From NCBI GenBank assembly GCA_030803735.1, contig JAURUC010000001.1:4278001-4342000 (forward strand): DNA of 64,000 nucleotides, in the 5' to 3' direction. Shown in pieces: positions 36,967 to 44,376 of this stretch (position 1 is its first letter; each line of letters opens with the position of its first letter). The stretch is from Actinopolyspora lacussalsi (GTDB taxonomy: Bacteria > Actinomycetota > Actinomycetes > Mycobacteriales > Pseudonocardiaceae). Below the pieces are notes generated by a model that had not been told where the DNA came from, did no database searches, and worked only from the letters and a program-made list of their open reading frames with translations. The translations under genes were made by a program, and so were the position numbers.

Positions 36967-37874
36967 TCGTCGGGCTCCTCGGTTACGGCGTCGCGGAACA
37001 GTTCGGTCAGGCTGGGACGGGTTCTGCTGAACTCGTGCACCGGGCCGGTCTCCAGCGCGGCACGCAGCACCCGCTGGTCGTCGGCCGTGTCGTCGAGCCG
37101 CAGTGTGGTGTGTCCGTTCTCGCTGCTCACGACGCTCACGCCGGGCAGCCCTTCCGCCCAGTCGCCCGGTGCTTCCGGCGCGTGCACGTTCAACCGCACC
37201 GGGCCGCTGGACCGCAGTTCCTCGACGGTGCCGTCGGCGATCATTCTGCCGCGGCGCACGATGCCCACCCGGTCGCACAGTCGCTGCACCAGTTCGAGCT
37301 GGTGACTGGAGAACACCACCGGCACACCGCGGTCGCGCATCTCAAGCAGCACGGTGCTCATCACTTCGACGGCCACGGGGTCCAGGCCGGAGAAGGGCTC
37401 GTCGAGGATCAGGACGGCCGGGTCGTGGATCAGGGCGGCGGCCAGCTGCACCCGCTGCTGGTTTCCCAGGCTGAGTTTCTGCAGCTGGTCATCGCGGCGT
37501 TCGGACAGCTCCAGCCGTTCGGTCCACCGGTTCGCGGCGCGGTCGGCCGCCGCGCGTTCCATGCCGTGCAGCTCGCCCAGGTACCGCAGCTGTTCCAGCA
37601 CCTTCATCTTCGGGTAGAGCCCGCGTTCCTCCGGCATGTAGCCGATCCGCCTGCGTGTCATCCGGTCGACGGGCGCGTCGTCGTAGCGCACCTGCCCCGA
37701 GTCCGCCGCGAGCACACCCAGCGCGATCCGCATGGTGGTGGTTTTCCCGGCGCCGTTGCTGCCGACGAACCCCAGCATCTCCCCGCTTCGCACGGTGAGT
37801 GACATTTCGTCGAGGGCCACGACGTCCCCGTAGCGTTTGGAGATCCGGTCGATCTCCAGCGCGCCTTCGGGCAC
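36963..37874 (-). CDS. ABC transporter ATPase, NatA-like
   Basis: 303 residues from GTG 37874. Walker A GSNGAGKTT (38-46), Q-loop MPEERGLYPKMKV, signature LSLGNQQRV (about 134), Walker B VLILDEPFSGLDP and switch His in VFSSHQLELV are all present. The signature has LGN where GGQ is usual; this occurs in NatA-like subunits. The last 80 residues form a regulatory domain ending in SLTELFRDAVTEEPDE. It energises the permease encoded by the overlapping downstream gene. Confidence 0.92.
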   Translation of the reverse strand: MPEGALEIDRISKRYGDVVALDEMSLTVRSGEMLGFVGSNGAGKTTTMRIALGVLAADSGQVRYDDAPVDRMTRRRIGYMPEERGLYPKMKVLEQLRYLGELHGMERAAADRAANRWTERLELSERRDDQLQKLSLGNQQRVQLAAALIHDPAVLILDEPFSGLDPVAVEVMSTVLLEMRDRGVPVVFSSHQLELVQRLCDRVGIVRRGRMIADGTVEELRSSGPVRLNVHAPEAPGDWAEGLPGVSVVSSENGHTTLRLDDTADDQRVLRAALETGPVHEFSRTRPSLTELFRDAVTEEPDE

Positions 37875-38142
37875 GGAATTCTCCTTCGGTTGTCGTTGAC
37901 GACGGTGTTCCGCCGTCAGTCACGCGTGTCGTGCTGTGCGCCGCGCACCGGTGTCCTCCGAACGTGACTACGCACCACACGCGAGTTCGGTTCGAATCTT
38001 CACCCTATCGGTGGAAGCGCGGCGGTTGGGAGCTTTCGCGTCGCTCCGTTACCGGTCGGGAAGGCCCGGTCCCGGCGAGGCCAGGGGAGAGCGCCACGAC
38101 GCGTGTGGGACTCCGAGGTTCGAAACGCTCCGGACGCACGAA

Positions 38143-38164
38143 GACCCCGCTCGCAGGCGGGGTC
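38143..38164 (-). terminator. hairpin downstream of the GlpD-like gene
   Basis: GACCCCGC-CTGCGA-GCGGGGTC on the minus strand, followed by TTCGT, about 165 bases after the GlpD-like stop. A plausible end for that transcript within the 454-bp gene-free interval 37875-38328, which otherwise holds only one GCGA hairpin motif at its far end. Confidence 0.55.
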
Positions 38165-38290
38165 CAAGGCTCACAGGAGTTTCCTCCCGCTACGAGGATG
38201 GCAACGGTGAACTCAGCAATACAGGTCTCGCGAGATAGCTCACTCCTCTGGATGACGCTTCGCGAGGCCATCCAGCGCAGCGCGGTGTCG

Positions 38291-38304
38291 GTTTCTCGCG
38301 AAAT
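38291..38304. repeat. single GCGA-loop hairpin motif, variant
   Basis: GTTTCTCGCGAAAT, one base different from the other copies, 24 bases downstream of the GlpD-like stop and flanked by the inverted sequence GCCGGGCC-GGGTGG-CGGCCCGG. Confidence 0.7.
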
Positions 38305-38328
38305 CGCCGGGCCGGGTGGCGGCCCGGA

Positions 38329-39954
38329 TCAGTGGTACACCCCGCGCAGCGCCCTGGTCACCAGGTCGGCCACCCGGGAAAGTGCCCTCGCCCGGACCTC
38401 GGAAGACAGTCCGGGCGGCATTCTGCGGTCGAGCACGTCGGCCGCGTTCATCGCTCCCTCGTGCCGTACGGCCCACACCACCTCGGCGGCGCTGGTCGAG
38501 AGCTCGGGGACGACCGATTCTCCCAGCGCCGGGTCGAGCTCGGTCATCGCCGACACGCGTTCGGCCTCGGTGCCGTAGCGGTCGATCAGCCGTCGCTCCG
38601 CACCCAGTTCGGCGAGTTTCCCCCGGTCCGCTGCCCCTACCAGCGGTGTCTTCGCCGTGCGGCTGTTCCCGGCGCGGAGTCCGCAATCGCGCACGGCCCT
38701 GTCGACGGCCTCGACCGCGGCCGTGCGGTACGGCGCGAGAGCACCCCGCAGCACGCTGATGACCCCGGCGGGTGAGGTGTGTACGTGGTGCTCCCGGTTC
38801 CGGGAGTCCGACAGTGCCTCCAACGTGGCGCCCCCTGTCCCGCGCGAGGCCCCCAGTCGGCCGCCGGTTCGCCGAGGGGCCGCGTGCGACACCACCTGGC
38901 TGTCCAGCGGAGCCGCGGCACGCGCCGCCGGACCGAGCAGTTCGGCGGCTGCGGCGAGCAGCCCGCTCGCCTCGGAGTCGCTCGGCTTCGGTCGTTCAGC
39001 GGTTTCCGGGGGAGTGCCGTCGGGTTCGACGCTGCCTGCCGTGACCAGCAGTCGGTTCCCCGGTTGTGGGACGCACCGCACGGCCTGCCCGGAGTCATCG
39101 GCCGTCGGTGCGGTCAGCCCGGTCGCGGTGAGCCCCACGGCCGCGGCATCGAGCACGACCCCCGGCGTGCGGAAGACGCTCAGCGGCGGGCGGTCGACCA
39201 GCTCGGCCGAGCGCGGACCGGTCGCGTTGATCACGGCGCGGGCCTTCAACCGGATCTCGGAGTCCCCGAGCCGGTCCACCACGTCCGCCCCGTCGCGGTG
39301 CAGTCGGGTCGCACGGACCCTGGTGAGCACGCGTGCGCCGAGTCCGGCGGCAGTACGCGCCAGTGCCACCGTCAGCCTCGCCTCGTCCGGCAACTGGCCC
39401 CCGAACTCCAGCAGCCCGCCCCGCAACCCCGGCACGGACAATCCGGGAGCCAGCGCGCGTGCTTCGGCGGCGGGGACTCGGCGTGGTGCCGGGAGCGTTG
39501 TCGCCGGAGTGCCCGCCGCGACGCGCATCGCGTTCGCACTGTTCGATCGGGCCAGCAACCCCAGCTCCGCGCCGCGCGGCACTCCGTTGTGCAGCGGCAC
39601 GAGCAGCGGCACCGTACGCACCAGGTGCGGAGCGGTGGTGCGCAGCAGCACCTCGCGCTCCACGGCATCGCGGCGTGCCCGGGCGAGTTCCGCCGGACGG
39701 CCGTCGCGGGGACGACCGTCCGGCAGGAAGTCGGACCACCGTGGACAGTGGTTCGCCAGGTCCCCGGCCTCGACCAGCGCGACCGACAGCCCTCGGCGAG
39801 CCGCGTCGAGGGCGGCGGCGGTGCCGGTGACCCCGCCGCCCACGACCAGCACGTCCGGACGCGCCCCGGCTGCCAACTCCGCGAGCTCCGCGTCGCGTCT
39901 GGCCGCGTGCAACGACGTGGTGCGCGGGGAAGTGCCGCTCGGTGATTCGGTCAT
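38329..39954 (-). CDS. GlpD-like FAD-dependent oxidoreductase, divergent
   Basis: 541 residues from ATG 39954. The fold is that of aerobic glycerol-3-phosphate dehydrogenase. There is an N-terminal FAD dinucleotide motif VLVVGGGVTGTAAALDAARRGLSVALVE (35-62), then TAPHLVRTVPLLVPL (about 107) and PDEARLTVALARTAA. The C-terminal domain has HVHTSPAGVISV, TPLVGAADRGKL and AAEVVWAVRHEGAMNAADVLDRR. The usual SGTSSRSSKLIHGGLRYL segment after the FAD motif, which contacts FAD and substrate, is replaced by an unrelated, shorter Arg/Pro-rich stretch, and the SRG motif is also lost. It may use another substrate or be inactive. Confidence 0.8.
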   Translation of the reverse strand: MTESPSGTSPRTTSLHAARRDAELAELAAGARPDVLVVGGGVTGTAAALDAARRGLSVALVEAGDLANHCPRWSDFLPDGRPRDGRPAELARARRDAVEREVLLRTTAPHLVRTVPLLVPLHNGVPRGAELGLLARSNSANAMRVAAGTPATTLPAPRRVPAAEARALAPGLSVPGLRGGLLEFGGQLPDEARLTVALARTAAGLGARVLTRVRATRLHRDGADVVDRLGDSEIRLKARAVINATGPRSAELVDRPPLSVFRTPGVVLDAAAVGLTATGLTAPTADDSGQAVRCVPQPGNRLLVTAGSVEPDGTPPETAERPKPSDSEASGLLAAAAELLGPAARAAAPLDSQVVSHAAPRRTGGRLGASRGTGGATLEALSDSRNREHHVHTSPAGVISVLRGALAPYRTAAVEAVDRAVRDCGLRAGNSRTAKTPLVGAADRGKLAELGAERRLIDRYGTEAERVSAMTELDPALGESVVPELSTSAAEVVWAVRHEGAMNAADVLDRRMPPGLSSEVRARALSRVADLVTRALRGVYH

Positions 39955-40067
39955 GATCCCGTCAGTCCCGTTCCGGCGGTGTGGCGCTGTTCAGGAGCCG
40001 GACCAACACAGCAGGGCGCCGACTCATGTGCGGGCCACCCGACCAGTTACGCGGATTCCGCTGTGAA

Positions 40068-41087
40068 TCATCGGACGTTGACGATCATCTTGCCCGTGTT
40101 GTCCCCGCGAAGCACTCCGAGGAACGCCTCGGGAGCGTTGCGCAGCCCGTCCACCGTGGTCTCTTCGTAGTGCAGCTTGCCCTCCCGAACCAGTGGGGCG
40201 ACGTGCTCGAAGAAGTCCCGTTTGCGGTGACCGTTGTCGTTGACGATGAAGCCCCGCATGCTCAGCCGCTTGGTCACGAACTGGAACATGTTGCGCGGGC
40301 CGGGCTGCGCCTCGGTGGCGTTGTACTGCGAGATCGCACCACAGGCGGCGATACGACCGAAGTCGTTCATCGCGCCGATAGCGGCCTCCAGGTGGTCACC
40401 ACCGACGTTGTCGAAGTAGACGTCGATGCCGTCCGGAGCGGCCTCGCGCAGCTGCTCGGCCACCGGGCCGTCCTTGTAGTTGAACGCCGCGTCGAAGCCC
40501 AGGTCCTCGGTGAGGTGGCGGACCTTCTCGGCCGAACCGGCACTGCCGATCACGCGCTTGGCACCGTTCAGCTTCGCGAGCTGCCCCACCAGCGAGCCCA
40601 CGGCGCCCGCCGCGCCGGAGACGAACACGGTGTCGCCCTCCTGGAACTCGGCCTTGTCCATCAGGCCCACGTAGGCCGTCAGGCCGGGCATGCCGAGCAC
40701 GCTCAGGTAGGCGTTCGGCGGGGCCTCGTCGGAGACGGTGGTCGCCTGCGACTCGTCCACCAGGGCGTACTCCCGCCAGCCGAGGCTGTGCAGCACGAGC
40801 TGGCCCGCCTCGAACTTCTCCGAGGCGCTGACCACGACCTCGCCGACGGCGCCGCCGTCCAGGGGCTTGCCGACCTCGAAGGGGGCGACGTAGGACTTGG
40901 CCGCGCTCATTCGGCCCCGCATGTAGGGGTCGACGCTCATCACCTTGTTGCGCACCAGAAGCTGTCCCGGCTCCGGCTGGGGGACGGGTGCTTCCGCGAC
41001 CTCGAAGTTGTCGTGGGTGGGCCACCCCTGCGGACGGGATGCCAGCCGGATTTCCACGCCCGTGGTCGGGACGGATGAGTCGCTCAC
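40068..41087 (-). CDS. zinc-free NADP-dependent oxidoreductase (MDR/CurA-like)
   Basis: 339 residues from GTG 41087; GGAGG lies five bases upstream, which decides against the ATG at 41099. It is a medium-chain reductase without zinc ligands. It carries VMSVDPYMRGRM (about 50), GMPGLTAYVGLMDKAEFQEGDTVFVSGAAGAVGSLVGQLAK (about 135-175, cofactor-binding Rossmann motif) and FDNVGGDHLEAAI. Relatives reduce alpha,beta-unsaturated ketones and aldehydes with NADPH. A perfect TetR-type palindrome stands 92 bases upstream. Confidence 0.92.
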   Translation of the reverse strand: MSDSSVPTTGVEIRLASRPQGWPTHDNFEVAEAPVPQPEPGQLLVRNKVMSVDPYMRGRMSAAKSYVAPFEVGKPLDGGAVGEVVVSASEKFEAGQLVLHSLGWREYALVDESQATTVSDEAPPNAYLSVLGMPGLTAYVGLMDKAEFQEGDTVFVSGAAGAVGSLVGQLAKLNGAKRVIGSAGSAEKVRHLTEDLGFDAAFNYKDGPVAEQLREAAPDGIDVYFDNVGGDHLEAAIGAMNDFGRIAACGAISQYNATEAQPGPRNMFQFVTKRLSMRGFIVNDNGHRKRDFFEHVAPLVREGKLHYEETTVDGLRNAPEAFLGVLRGDNTGKMIVNVR

Positions 41088-41178
41088 GAGAACCTCCATA
41101 TGCGGAACTAACTAGTACCGTAATTTTACCCGTACTGCCGGGGTGTCGCCATGTGGCGAGCCCGCGTGGTGCGATCGT

Positions 41179-41192
41179 ACCGACCGGTCGGT
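41179..41192. promoter_or_regulatory. TetR-type operator palindrome
   Basis: ACCGACCGGTCGGT is a perfect 14-bp palindrome of the kind bound by many TetR/AcrR repressors, 92 bases before the oxidoreductase start. No regulator gene is adjacent, so the repressor would be encoded elsewhere. Confidence 0.5.
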
Positions 41193-41268
41193 CGGGGTGG
41201 TATGCCCGAATCAGTGTTCCGGACAGATATGTGGTGAAACTACGAACAACGGCGCCTGGATGGGGTGG

Positions 41269-41706
41269 TCAGGTCGGCAGCGACTGGGTCACTGTCACAC
41301 CGTCGTGGTTGCGGACCGCTGGGGTCGCGGCGAAGGCATCCGAGACGCGTACCGCGTAGACCTCGCTCATCCGTCCCAGTGCTTCGGAAAGCTCGAACCA
41401 TCCGGCGTCTACGCTCTCGTCGGTGGCGCGTGGCTTCCCCGACAGTGGGCGGCAGCGGAACACGAGAGCGATGATTCCACGGGAAAGATTCTTGTAGCTG
41501 CCGCTGAGGCGTTCTACCGCGACCGACACGCCGGTTTCTTCCAGGATTTCTCGTTTTACTCCGTCCTCGAGGGTTTCGTCGAGTTCGAGAACGCCACCCG
41601 GTGCTTCCCACCGGCCGTTGTCGCGTCGTTGGATCAACAGAACTCGCTCGTTCTCGTCGACCACGACACCGGCCACGCTGACGGAGTGTTTCGGGGCATC
41701 CGACAC
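41269..41706 (-). CDS. Nudix hydrolase
   Basis: 145 residues from GTG 41706. The Nudix box is complete (G-x5-E-x7-REILEETG, residues 37-60, with GGVLELDETLEDG and KREILEETGV), so it should cleave a nucleoside-diphosphate derivative in a metal-dependent way. The N-terminal strand VAGVVVDENERVLLIQRRDNGRWEAPGG is typical. Substrate unknown. It borders the XRE/DUF397 region. Confidence 0.92.
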   Translation of the reverse strand: MSDAPKHSVSVAGVVVDENERVLLIQRRDNGRWEAPGGVLELDETLEDGVKREILEETGVSVAVERLSGSYKNLSRGIIALVFRCRPLSGKPRATDESVDAGWFELSEALGRMSEVYAVRVSDAFAATPAVRNHDGVTVTQSLPT

Positions 41707-41864
41707 GGCGGCCTCCCGGGAAAGTCGTTACCGATCCGATCGTGTACTCGGCAGCTGCTGGTTCGGAGGCGGTATCCGCGGTCGGCCGTGCGGCAAGACC
41801 TCTTCCGGAAGAGGAACCGTGGCCCCGGGGAACGCGAGCTCGTTCCCCGGGCTCGCGAGGTCGA

Positions 41865-42071
41865 TCAGTCCTTGCGTTCCCGGCGGCTGAGCCAGCCGGT
41901 TGGGATCCAGTTCGGCGCGGACCAGCGCCCCTGCTCCAGCTCCCCGTAGAGGTCCAGATAGGCCCGCTGCACGGATCTGATCGCGTCCTCGGGATCGATA
42001 GGCCCAGCTATGGTATCCGCCAACGATCCTGCGGTGAGTCTCATTGGGGATGGAGGTATGGCCCTGGGCAA
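41865..42071 (-). pseudogene. truncated copy of the coiled-coil protein C-terminus
   Basis: A 68-codon frame whose last 41 residues (EDAIRSVQRAYLDLYGELEQ and GRWSAPNWIPTGWLSRRE) equal the C-terminus of the protein at 43939-44376, except Leu for Ile near the end. The first 27 codons have no counterpart there. The shared part corresponds exactly to the 115-bp direct repeat. It is probably a fragment left by duplication, although a short ATG-started product (from 42044) is possible. Confidence 0.6.
41878..41992. repeat. 115-bp direct repeat, left copy
   Basis: Matches 43946-44060 at 114 of 115 positions in the same orientation (offset 2068; the single difference is at 41891). It contains the 3' coding end of the coiled-coil gene. 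The two copies bracket the DUF397/XRE genes and the 145-codon gene at 43423. Confidence 0.9.
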
Positions 42072-42134
42072 CGTGGTTACCGGTGACCCGCTGCTCTAGG
42101 TGTCGTCAGCGGAGGTAGTGTTCTCCGCTCGGGA

Positions 42135-42350
42135 TCAGCGGTCCAAGCGCCCGGTTCTCACGGTGTCGATGAAAGCCCGCCAGCTTCCGGTATCCAGTGC
42201 GAGTGGGCCACGCTCCCTGTCCTTGGTGTCTCGTACCAGTCGGAAGCCCTCGGGTGAGGACGCGATCTCCACGCAGTTCCCGGTTCCGGTGCTGTAGCTG
42301 CTTTTTCGCCATCGCTGACTCGGTAATCCGGTCCGTGGGGCGTTGCTCAA
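42135..42350 (-). CDS. DUF397 protein
   Basis: 71 residues from ATG 42350, overlapping the XRE stop codon by four bases. The DUF397 pattern is clear: WRKSSYSTGTGNCVEIA, VRDTKDRERGPLALDTGSWRAFIDTVRTG. These small actinobacterial proteins are almost always next to an XRE/DUF5753 gene, as at bldB- and whiJ-like loci, and are thought to modulate it in development or antibiotic control. Confidence 0.92.
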   Translation of the reverse strand: MSNAPRTGLPSQRWRKSSYSTGTGNCVEIASSPEGFRLVRDTKDRERGPLALDTGSWRAFIDTVRTGRLDR

Positions 42351-43189
42351 GACAGCTCCTCGAATGCGCTGTGGACGAGATCCAGTGATTCGCGGGGTGA
42401 GAGAGCCTGACTCTGTACAGAGGCCAGGGCGTGCAGATAGCTACGTATCACGCCGTCGCGCTCGTGTACGGTCCAGGAAGTCACGCCATCAGCATAAACG
42501 GCCTCGGGAGTGGTCGTCTCGTCGGGCCACTGAATGATCGCGAAGGATTCACCGAGCGCGGCGTGGGCGTCCGCGGCGAACGGGACGATCTGGATGGTGA
42601 CGTCGTGGGTTTCGACCATCCTTTCGATGTGGCGGAGCTGTTCCCGCATGACTTCGCGTCCGCCGATACGTTGGCGAATCGCGGCTTCGCCGAGGACAGC
42701 CGTCAGGCGCACCCCATCGGAAAGACGCTGTTGACGTCGCATCCTTAGCTCCAGGTAGCGATCGATGTCGGCTACCCGGATGTGTGGGGACACCGCTGTG
42801 ATCACTCGTTCGGCGTATTCGCGGGTCTGCAGCAGACCTGGCACGAGGTCGCCTTCGTAGGTCCTTATCCAGGATGCGTCGGCTTCCAGCTCGATGAGTA
42901 GTTGTACGGCTTCGGAGAGGATGTCGCCGTAGTCCTGCCACCAGCCTGGTTCTTCGGCTTTCCTGCGAAGAGTGTCCAGCTGGGTCACGACCTCTTCTGG
43001 GATGCGCAATGCCTCGGCGGTCGCCGCGAGCACGGGTGGCGACAGCTTCGCCTTGCCCGCCTCGATCTTCGACCACGTGGCCTGGTGGATACCGACACGA
43101 TCAGCCAGCTCGGTACCAGACAGGCCGTTCGAGGTCCGGTAGCTCTTCAGTCTGTTGCCGAGTCGGCGACTGCGAACCGTTGGCCGCAC
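42347..43189 (-). CDS. XRE-family regulator with DUF5753 domain (WhiJ-like)
   Basis: 280 residues. The N-terminal helix-turn-helix occupies about residues 10-62 (LGNRLKSYRTSNGLSGTELADRVGIHQATWSKIEAGKAKLS). The rest is DUF5753, with WIRTYEGDLVPGLLQTREYAERVI near 107 and VQIVPFAADAHAALGESFAII near 197. It forms a regulatory pair with the DUF397 gene. An inverted repeat ATAATGC-ACG-GCATTAT lies 69 bases upstream and is a candidate operator. The pair lies inside the 115-bp direct repeats. Confidence 0.92.
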   Translation of the reverse strand: MRPTVRSRRLGNRLKSYRTSNGLSGTELADRVGIHQATWSKIEAGKAKLSPPVLAATAEALRIPEEVVTQLDTLRRKAEEPGWWQDYGDILSEAVQLLIELEADASWIRTYEGDLVPGLLQTREYAERVITAVSPHIRVADIDRYLELRMRRQQRLSDGVRLTAVLGEAAIRQRIGGREVMREQLRHIERMVETHDVTIQIVPFAADAHAALGESFAIIQWPDETTTPEAVYADGVTSWTVHERDGVIRSYLHALASVQSQALSPRESLDLVHSAFEELS

Positions 43190-43257
43190 GTTGACTCCTT
43201 CCGGTGTGGAGATGAGCAGCTCGTATCTTCACCCAACTGATGGATTTCATGCTATGC

Positions 43258-43274
43258 ATAATGCACGGCATTAT
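43258..43274. promoter_or_regulatory. inverted repeat in the divergent XRE promoter region
   Basis: ATAATGC-ACG-GCATTAT, a perfect 7-bp inverted repeat in an AT-rich stretch between the XRE gene and the plus-strand gene at 43423. It may be the XRE operator controlling both directions. Confidence 0.45.
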
Positions 43275-43422
43275 TTTCAACATGGATACGCTACCTGAGG
43301 GTGAAAGTTAGATCACGAAGCGCATCCATCCGAAGTTGCCTTGTCCCGGCTCCAGTGAGGCGAGTGCCTCTGATCGGCAGTCGGAACTCCGTCAATCCCG
43401 AAGCGCGATCTCGAAAGGTCGG

Positions 43423-43860
43423 ATGACCATGAACCACCAGTCGATCGAAGCGAACGAATCACGGAACCACGCGCAGCAGTGGGCCACCGAAGACGGGAGG
43501 TCGCAGCGGCAGGAGCAGGCCGACTGGCTGGACACCCTGGTTCCCGATCCGTCGGGACTGCCATCGCTCTGCGACGAGCCACGATTCACCGAGCTGCTGC
43601 GAGGGATTGTCGCGGACCACGCTCCCCACGTGTTCGCGATCGTCCAGGAATACGGCGAGCGGGTCGACGGCCGGGTGGCGGCTTGGGGAATGGCCTTCGA
43701 CGAAAGGGCCGAGATAGTGACAGTGGAAGGGGACGTGCGGATGAGCCTGCGAAGTCCGGAAGCGGCGTTGCCCAACTTCCGTTTCGGTACCCGCATCCGG
43801 TCGAGACTGGTGTGGTTCGACCGCGACGCGATCACCCTCGCAGCAGCGGAGTGCACCTGA
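43423..43860 (+). CDS. hypothetical protein of the XRE/DUF397 locus
   Basis: 145 residues from ATG 43423 behind AAAGGTCGG. The first 35 residues are polar (HAQQWATEDGRSQRQEQADW). The rest is a compact alpha/beta domain: LPSLCDEPRFTELLRGIVADHAPHVFAIVQEYGERVDGRVAAWGMAFDERAEIVTVEG, then RFGTRIRSRLVWFD. No membrane segment or catalytic motif is seen, and I do not recognise the family. It is divergent from the XRE gene and lies within the direct repeats, so it may be a third component of that module. Confidence 0.7.
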   Translation: MTMNHQSIEANESRNHAQQWATEDGRSQRQEQADWLDTLVPDPSGLPSLCDEPRFTELLRGIVADHAPHVFAIVQEYGERVDGRVAAWGMAFDERAEIVTVEGDVRMSLRSPEAALPNFRFGTRIRSRLVWFDRDAITLAAAECT

Positions 43861-43938
43861 GTGGAAGTCACGGGCGTCAGCCGGTCGAGGCAGGGGAGCG
43901 TGATCGTGTGCTGCGCGCTCCCCGAAACCGGATCGGGC

Positions 43939-44376
43939 CTACCGCTCCCGGCGGCTGATCCAGCCGGTTGGGATCCAGTTCGGCGCGGACCAGCGCCCCT
44001 GCTCCAGCTCCCCGTAGAGGTCCAGATAGGCCCGCTGCACGGATCTGATCGCGTCCTCGGCAACGGCGGGCTCGGCCGTGGTGTCCGGCGCGGGCAGCTG
44101 CGTCACGCGCAGCCAGCGTTCCTCCCACAGCGCCTCCATGGCGGCGTTCCACCGCAGCCGGACCCCTTCCTCGACCTCCTCCTGCTGCTGCTCGGCCTGC
44201 TCGACGAGGTCGCGCTCACCGCTCAGCTCCCGCTCCAGCCGTTCGACACGATCGCGTTCGAGCTCGTGCAGCCGCTCCACCGCGTCGGTGGCCAGCGCGG
44301 CGATCTCCTTGTAGCGCTCGGTATCCGTACCGTGCCGTTCCTCGGGAACCCCGGAACCACCCGCTGCCTCAGTCAT
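43939..44376 (-). CDS. coiled-coil protein of the FtsK-like cluster
   Basis: 145 residues from ATG 44376, overlapping the ATPase gene by eight bases. Residues 20-80 are predicted coiled coil (heptads in AVERLHELERDRVERLERELSGERDLVEQAEQQQEEVEEGV). The C-terminal 40 residues (EDAIRSVQRAYLDLYGELEQ, GRWSAPNWIPTGWISRRER) are the part duplicated at 41878. No membrane helix. The tight overlap suggests it works with the ATPase, perhaps as an adaptor. Family not recognised. Confidence 0.8.
   Translation of the reverse strand: MTEAAGGSGVPEERHGTDTERYKEIAALATDAVERLHELERDRVERLERELSGERDLVEQAEQQQEEVEEGVRLRWNAAMEALWEERWLRVTQLPAPDTTAEPAVAEDAIRSVQRAYLDLYGELEQGRWSAPNWIPTGWISRRER
43946..44060. repeat. 115-bp direct repeat, right copy
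   Basis: The 3' end of the coiled-coil gene, matching 41878-41992 at 114 of 115 positions. This is the copy within an intact gene and so probably the source of the duplication. Confidence 0.9.

Noticed and set aside
41878..44060. The 115-bp repeats as attachment sites of an integrated element
   Set aside because: No integrase, excisionase or tRNA gene is present, and the repeat is simply the 3' end of a protein gene; a duplication explains it better.
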